Source: Streptomyces sp. YIM 121038 (GTDB lineage: Bacteria; Actinomycetota; Actinomycetes; Streptomycetales; Streptomycetaceae). From it: 64,000 nucleotides of DNA. A model generated the notes under the pieces. It was not told the DNA's origin, made no database searches, and worked only from the letters and a program-made list of their open reading frames with translations. The translations under genes and the position numbers were made by a program. The first letter of the stretch is position 1; each line of letters opens with the position of its first letter. This document shows, piece after piece, positions 60,817 to 64,000 of this stretch. The stretch is taken from contig NZ_CP030771.1 of assembly GCF_006088715.1 (NCBI RefSeq), positions 9,918,001 to 9,982,000 on the forward strand. Reading direction: 5' to 3'.

Positions 60817-62144
60817 GGGTGCTCATCGTCTACGACTACGGCGGCCCGCCGCTGTCCTACTTTCTGCCCGTGCTGCGAGCTCGGGCCCGCATCGCGGTCT
60901 ACGTGCCGCGCCCCGAACGCCTCGACCCGGTGGAGCGTGCCGTGCTCACCGCCGGAGCGGAACGTGTTCTGCTGGACGACGGCCCATGGGACCGGCGGGA
61001 CGAGCAGGAGACCGAACGACGCGTCGTCGTGGCGGCGCAGGACTGGCGTGCCGACGCTCTGGTGTGCTTCAGCGAGCTCTACGCCACTCAGACGGCCGGC
61101 GCGGCGGAAAAGCTCGGGCTGCGCGGTCCCGGCGCGGCCGGTGCCGAACGCGCCAGGGACAAACTCCTGATGCGGGACGCCCTCACGGCGGGAGGACTGA
61201 CGAACGTGCGCTACCGCCCGCTGCGGTCGGAGGAGGACATCGTCGCCCTGATGTCCGAAGTGGGTGGCCCCGTGCTGATCAAGCCACGGCGCGGTATGTC
61301 CGCGGCCGGCATCCAGCGAGTCGATCGCGCCGACCAGGCGCAGCAGGTGTTCGCCTCGGCACGGGAGTCGCTGGCCGGTTTCGACGTTCCGGCCGATGCC
61401 GAAGGGGCCTTCCTGGTGGAGGAACTGCTCCATGGCGATCCGGACCTGTGGTATCCGGTACCGGGCTTCAGCGACCAGGTCTGTGTGGAAGGCCTGGTGG
61501 TGGCCGGCGCGTACGTACCGGTCGCCATCACCGACGTGACCCCGAAAGTGCCTCCGCTCACACAGAGCGGTCACGTCTCACCGACGTCCATGGACGCGGA
61601 CGCCCGCCGCCGGGTGATCGACACGGCCGAACGGGCCGTCGCCGCACTCGGCCTTGACACCTGCGGCACGCACGTCGAGCTCAAGCTCATGCCCGACGGC
61701 GGCTGCGCCGTAGTGGAGATCGCGGCTCGCTACGCGGGCCGCACGATCATCCCGGAGACGGACTTCGCCCACGGCTGCGACCTGGTCGGCGCCCTCGCGG
61801 ACGCGCTGCTGCACGGTACGTGCACCACCCGGCGCTTCGATCCCGACGCGGAGCCGTCGCGGGCGGCGGCCACCGTCCATCTCTACGGCAGCGAGTGCCT
61901 GGGCACCCATCGGACCCCCGTCCGGTTCGGCGGCTTCGCCGTACACCCGGCCGAGCTCCTGGACCGGACCGTGCGGATCGCGGGCTACGCCGAGCGGGAG
62001 CGTGGCTGGGTCGTCGAGGACCGGGTGCACGAGCAGCCGTACTGGCTCGCGCAGCTCCACCTGCAGAGCACCTCCCTCGTCGAGCTGCGGAACTCGGTGA
62101 CGCGCGTGCGCCGGGAGCTGCGACTGGTGCCGGAGGACGAGTGA
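60813..62144 (+). CDS. ATP-grasp carboxylate-amine ligase
   Basis: A 443-residue ATP-grasp protein. N-terminal Rossmann-like part (MRVLIVYDYGGPPLSYFLPVL), the RDKLLMRDALTAGGL block, ATP-binding lysine in GGPVLIKPRRGMSAAGI, hinge FLVEELLHGD, and metal-binding HVELKLMPDGGCAVVEIAARYAGR. This matches BacD/carnosine-synthase-like dipeptide and amide ligases that activate an acid as acyl phosphate. It is the likely bond-forming enzyme of the pathway, either peptide formation or acyl-phosphate supply. Overlaps both neighbours by 4 nt. Confidence 0.88.
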   Translation: MRVLIVYDYGGPPLSYFLPVLRARARIAVYVPRPERLDPVERAVLTAGAERVLLDDGPWDRRDEQETERRVVVAAQDWRADALVCFSELYATQTAGAAEKLGLRGPGAAGAERARDKLLMRDALTAGGLTNVRYRPLRSEEDIVALMSEVGGPVLIKPRRGMSAAGIQRVDRADQAQQVFASARESLAGFDVPADAEGAFLVEELLHGDPDLWYPVPGFSDQVCVEGLVVAGAYVPVAITDVTPKVPPLTQSGHVSPTSMDADARRRVIDTAERAVAALGLDTCGTHVELKLMPDGGCAVVEIAARYAGRTIIPETDFAHGCDLVGALADALLHGTCTTRRFDPDAEPSRAAATVHLYGSECLGTHRTPVRFGGFAVHPAELLDRTVRIAGYAERERGWVVEDRVHEQPYWLAQLHLQSTSLVELRNSVTRVRRELRLVPEDE

Positions 62145-63079
62145 AGGGTCGGGGTTCCGCGCTGCTCGCCCTGTCGACCACCGTGCTGATCTGGGCCTCG
62201 ACCTTCGTCGTGAGCGACCGCGTACTGGCCGAGACCGGGCCGGCCCAGCTCACGTTCCTGCGGTTCGCCATCGGATCCCTGGTGCTCCTGCCGTTCGGCA
62301 TCGCCGGTGGGCTGAGGGCGCGTGACCTGTTCAGGTCCTCGTACGTGGTGTGCGGACTCACCGGCGTCGCCCTGTACTACGGACTGCAGAACGTGGGACT
62401 GCTGTTCACCTCACCCGACAGCGCCGCGCTCCTGCAGGCGGCACTGCCGGTGCTCACCGTGATGCTGGGTCTGCTGTGGCTGCGCGAGAGGCTCCGTGCC
62501 GGCCGGGCGCTGGGACTGGTCCTTGCGGTGCTCGGCGTGCTGCTCGTGGTTGGGCACGGCGGGCCCCGGTTCGACCTGCTCGGCAACATGATCGTGCTCG
62601 GTGGTGTCGCCGCGTACGCGTATTACACCGCCTACGTACGGCGCTTCTGCACTCACCTCAAGCCGGTCGTCCTGGCCTCGGCGTCCAGCCTGTGGGGCCT
62701 GGTGTTCCTGACACCGTGGCTGGGGTGGGAGATCGGTGAGAAGGGGTTCCGGCCGCCCTCCACCGACGGCTGGCTCGCGATCACCTACCTCGGTGTCGTG
62801 GCGTCCGGCCTCACCCTGATCCTGTGGACCTTCGCACTGCGCAGGGTGCCGGCATCCGTGGCAGGCACGTTCACCGGCGGCATCCCAGCCGTCGGTTACC
62901 TGTTCGCGGTCCTGACCGGGGCACCGTTGATCTGGTCCCAACTCATGGGAGGAGCACTGGCGTTGGCGGGTGTGATCCTGAGTGCGACGAGCCGGCCGGA
63001 CCCCGTGCCGGGCCAGCCGGAGCGTGCGGTGATCCGGCAGGAGCGCGGACGAGTCGATGCCTGGCACCGCGGCTCCTGA
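62141..63079 (+). CDS. EamA/DMT-family transporter
   Basis: A 312-residue membrane protein with ten hydrophobic helices in two EamA halves (LLALSTTVLIWASTFVVS, FLRFAIGSLVLLPFGIAGG, VCGLTGVALYYGLQNVGLLF, LLQAALPVLTVMLGLLWLRE; then LGNMIVLGGVAAYAYYTAY, LASASSLWGLVFLTPWLGW, LAITYLGVVASGLTLILWTF and further). Members export amino acids, nucleosides and drug-like metabolites. GTG 62141 overlaps the ATP-grasp stop, so it should export the pathway product or provide self-protection. Confidence 0.9.
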   Translation: MKGRGSALLALSTTVLIWASTFVVSDRVLAETGPAQLTFLRFAIGSLVLLPFGIAGGLRARDLFRSSYVVCGLTGVALYYGLQNVGLLFTSPDSAALLQAALPVLTVMLGLLWLRERLRAGRALGLVLAVLGVLLVVGHGGPRFDLLGNMIVLGGVAAYAYYTAYVRRFCTHLKPVVLASASSLWGLVFLTPWLGWEIGEKGFRPPSTDGWLAITYLGVVASGLTLILWTFALRRVPASVAGTFTGGIPAVGYLFAVLTGAPLIWSQLMGGALALAGVILSATSRPDPVPGQPERAVIRQERGRVDAWHRGS

Positions 63080-63407
63080 CGGCAACCACGCCGACGTGCT
63101 GTGGCGAAGCGGTGCCGTGGCGGGAGGCCACCACACATGTCCGCTCCGTGGGGCACGCATGGGTGTCCGCCGCCTATCGCCGCGTCGTACGGGGTGAGCC
63201 GGCCGCTGTTCCCAACGGCTCACACCGGGCGGTGAGGTGATCTCGCTCAGCACCGGCCGACCTGTGCGGTTCGGGGCCCAGCCCTAGCCGGGCCTGGGGC
63301 CCCTTGGAGGAGGATCGCCCCCCGGGTCACCCCAACCAGCCGGACTCCGTGCGACGGCCACCGGCGGCCGGGGGAGCGCGGCTTCACCACCGTTCAAGGA
63401 GACGATG
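63080..63407. other. 328-bp intergenic region
   Basis: After the transporter. No convincing gene. It contains the terminator-like hairpin at 63273-63303 and, near 63396, the AAGGAG site of the next gene. Confidence 0.6.
63273..63303 (+). terminator. Terminator-like hairpin after the coupled pathway
   Basis: GGGGCCCAG (63273-63281) pairs with CTGGGGCCCC (63294-63303), with one bulged G, around a GC-rich loop. It lies about 195 bp after the transporter stop and before the dehydrogenase gene, so it may separate the two transcripts. Confidence 0.55.
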
Positions 63408-64000
63408 ATGCATATCGCTGTGATCGGCCTCGGCGAGGCCGGCTCCCGTTACGCGACGGCCTTGGCCGCCGCCGGACACGAGACGACCGGATTCGACCCC
63501 GGCCCCGCCGCCACCCCCGGCGGTGTCCGCCGCGTGGCAGACCTGGCCGACGCCGTACGCGACGCCGAGATGGTGCTGCTGCTCACCCCGGCGTCATGGA
63601 GCGTCCGCCTCGCGACGCAGGCCCGCCCCGCTCTCGCCCCTGGCACCTGCTGGGCCGATCTCACCGCGGGTTCCCCGGCGGCGATGACCGCGGCCGCCGA
63701 GGCCTTGGCCGATGCGCCGGTGTCCTTCGCCGATGTCGCGATCCTCGGCACGGTACCGCTCACGGGCGCACGGACGGCCGTGGCCGCCAGCGGCCCCGGT
63801 GGCCCCGCCGTCACCCGGGTACTGCGGGGACTCGGCGCACCCGTCGAGCTGCTGCCGTTCCCTGCCGGTGCTGCCGCCGCCCGCAAACTGCTGCGCAGCG
63901 TGCTGATGAAGCCGCTCGCCCTGGTGATCTGTGAGGCAGTGGAGGCCGCTCGCGCGGCGGGCTGCGAAGAGTGGATGCGCGAGCAGATCACGGACCAGCT
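63408..64000 (+). CDS. NAD(P)-binding 3-hydroxyisobutyrate / 6-phosphogluconate dehydrogenase-like protein (3' end outside window)
   Basis: 197 residues are visible. MHIAVIGLGEAGSRYATALAAAGHETTGFD is a classical Rossmann N-terminus, followed by ADAVRDAEMVLLLTP, GTCWADLTAGSPAAM, VSFADVAILGTVPLTGARTAVAASG and RKLLRSVLMKPLALVICEAVEAA, the order of the 3-hydroxyacid dehydrogenase family (substrate site DVAILG, catalytic Lys in MKPLALV). ATG 63408 is favoured over ATG 63405 by the spacing to AAGGAG. The gene may continue the preceding pathway or start a new unit; the terminator-like hairpin argues for the latter. Confidence 0.83.
   Translation, partial: MHIAVIGLGEAGSRYATALAAAGHETTGFDPGPAATPGGVRRVADLADAVRDAEMVLLLTPASWSVRLATQARPALAPGTCWADLTAGSPAAMTAAAEALADAPVSFADVAILGTVPLTGARTAVAASGPGGPAVTRVLRGLGAPVELLPFPAGAAAARKLLRSVLMKPLALVICEAVEAARAAGCEEWMREQITDQ

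Overview
The window is very GC-rich, uses many GTG and some TTG starts with AGGAG-type ribosome binding sites, and encodes families typical of streptomycetes: an AfsA-like hotdog protein, XRE/ImmA-IrrE/MAB_1171c-type modules, HxlR, TetR and LysR regulators, and many secreted hydrolases. It is most likely a chromosomal segment of Streptomyces or a close relative, probably accessory or arm-like because of its decayed genes and IS remnants. I see no rRNA, tRNA or CRISPR array.

Layout. 1-5535 is the end of a same-strand, partly overlapping gene set (AfsA-like hotdog protein, KAS III, HemN-like radical SAM enzyme, alpha/beta hydrolase, FAD oxidoreductase) that looks like the edge of a natural-product cluster. 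5572-9719 holds an alanine-dehydrogenase-like enzyme, then a triple-HTH XRE regulator convergent with a coupled ImmA/IrrE-type metalloprotein and a polytopic membrane protein. 9894-21414 is a run of small regulator/enzyme pairs and secreted proteins: quinone oxidoreductase with HxlR, a propeller protein, a neprosin-like protein, a large repeat protein, a trypsin-like protease, a proline iminopeptidase, TetR with an MBL-fold hydrolase, and a phosphotransferase.

21900-40875 is the most striking part: six tightly packed genes encoding about 6,300 residues (M64-like metallopeptidase, a 1,585-residue DUF6603-like plus kelch protein, a free kelch propeller, and three large proteins of 1,069, 1,749 and 622 residues that I cannot assign). 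None shows a classical signal peptide or membrane segment. A Tat-type exported protein with three zinc-ribbon-like repeats faces the operon's end. I do not recognise this as a described system.

41917-48052 carries a DUF6629-like membrane protein, a beta-lactamase-fold serine hydrolase, a LysR regulator divergent from a two-gene oxidoreductase/hydrolase operon with a clear operator-like palindrome, and a GNAT acetyltransferase. 48053-55950 is a decay zone: a strongly G-skewed tract with no intact gene, fragments of a STAND NTPase, an ALF-repeat-like protein and two IS5-type transposases, with three intact genes among them (GMC oxidoreductase, small secreted protein, DHFR/RibD-like reductase).

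55973-63079 is a second candidate pathway: seven genes joined by six successive 4-nt ATGA/GTGA overlaps (U32-like TIM-barrel protein, class III aminotransferase, ProA-like acyl-phosphate reductase, ThiM-like kinase, HD phosphohydrolase, ATP-grasp ligase, EamA exporter). The logic is activation, reduction, transamination, ligation and export of an amino-acid-derived small molecule. An NAD-binding dehydrogenase gene runs off the right edge. Tandem repeats sit exactly at several gene junctions and have lengthened protein tails or heads.
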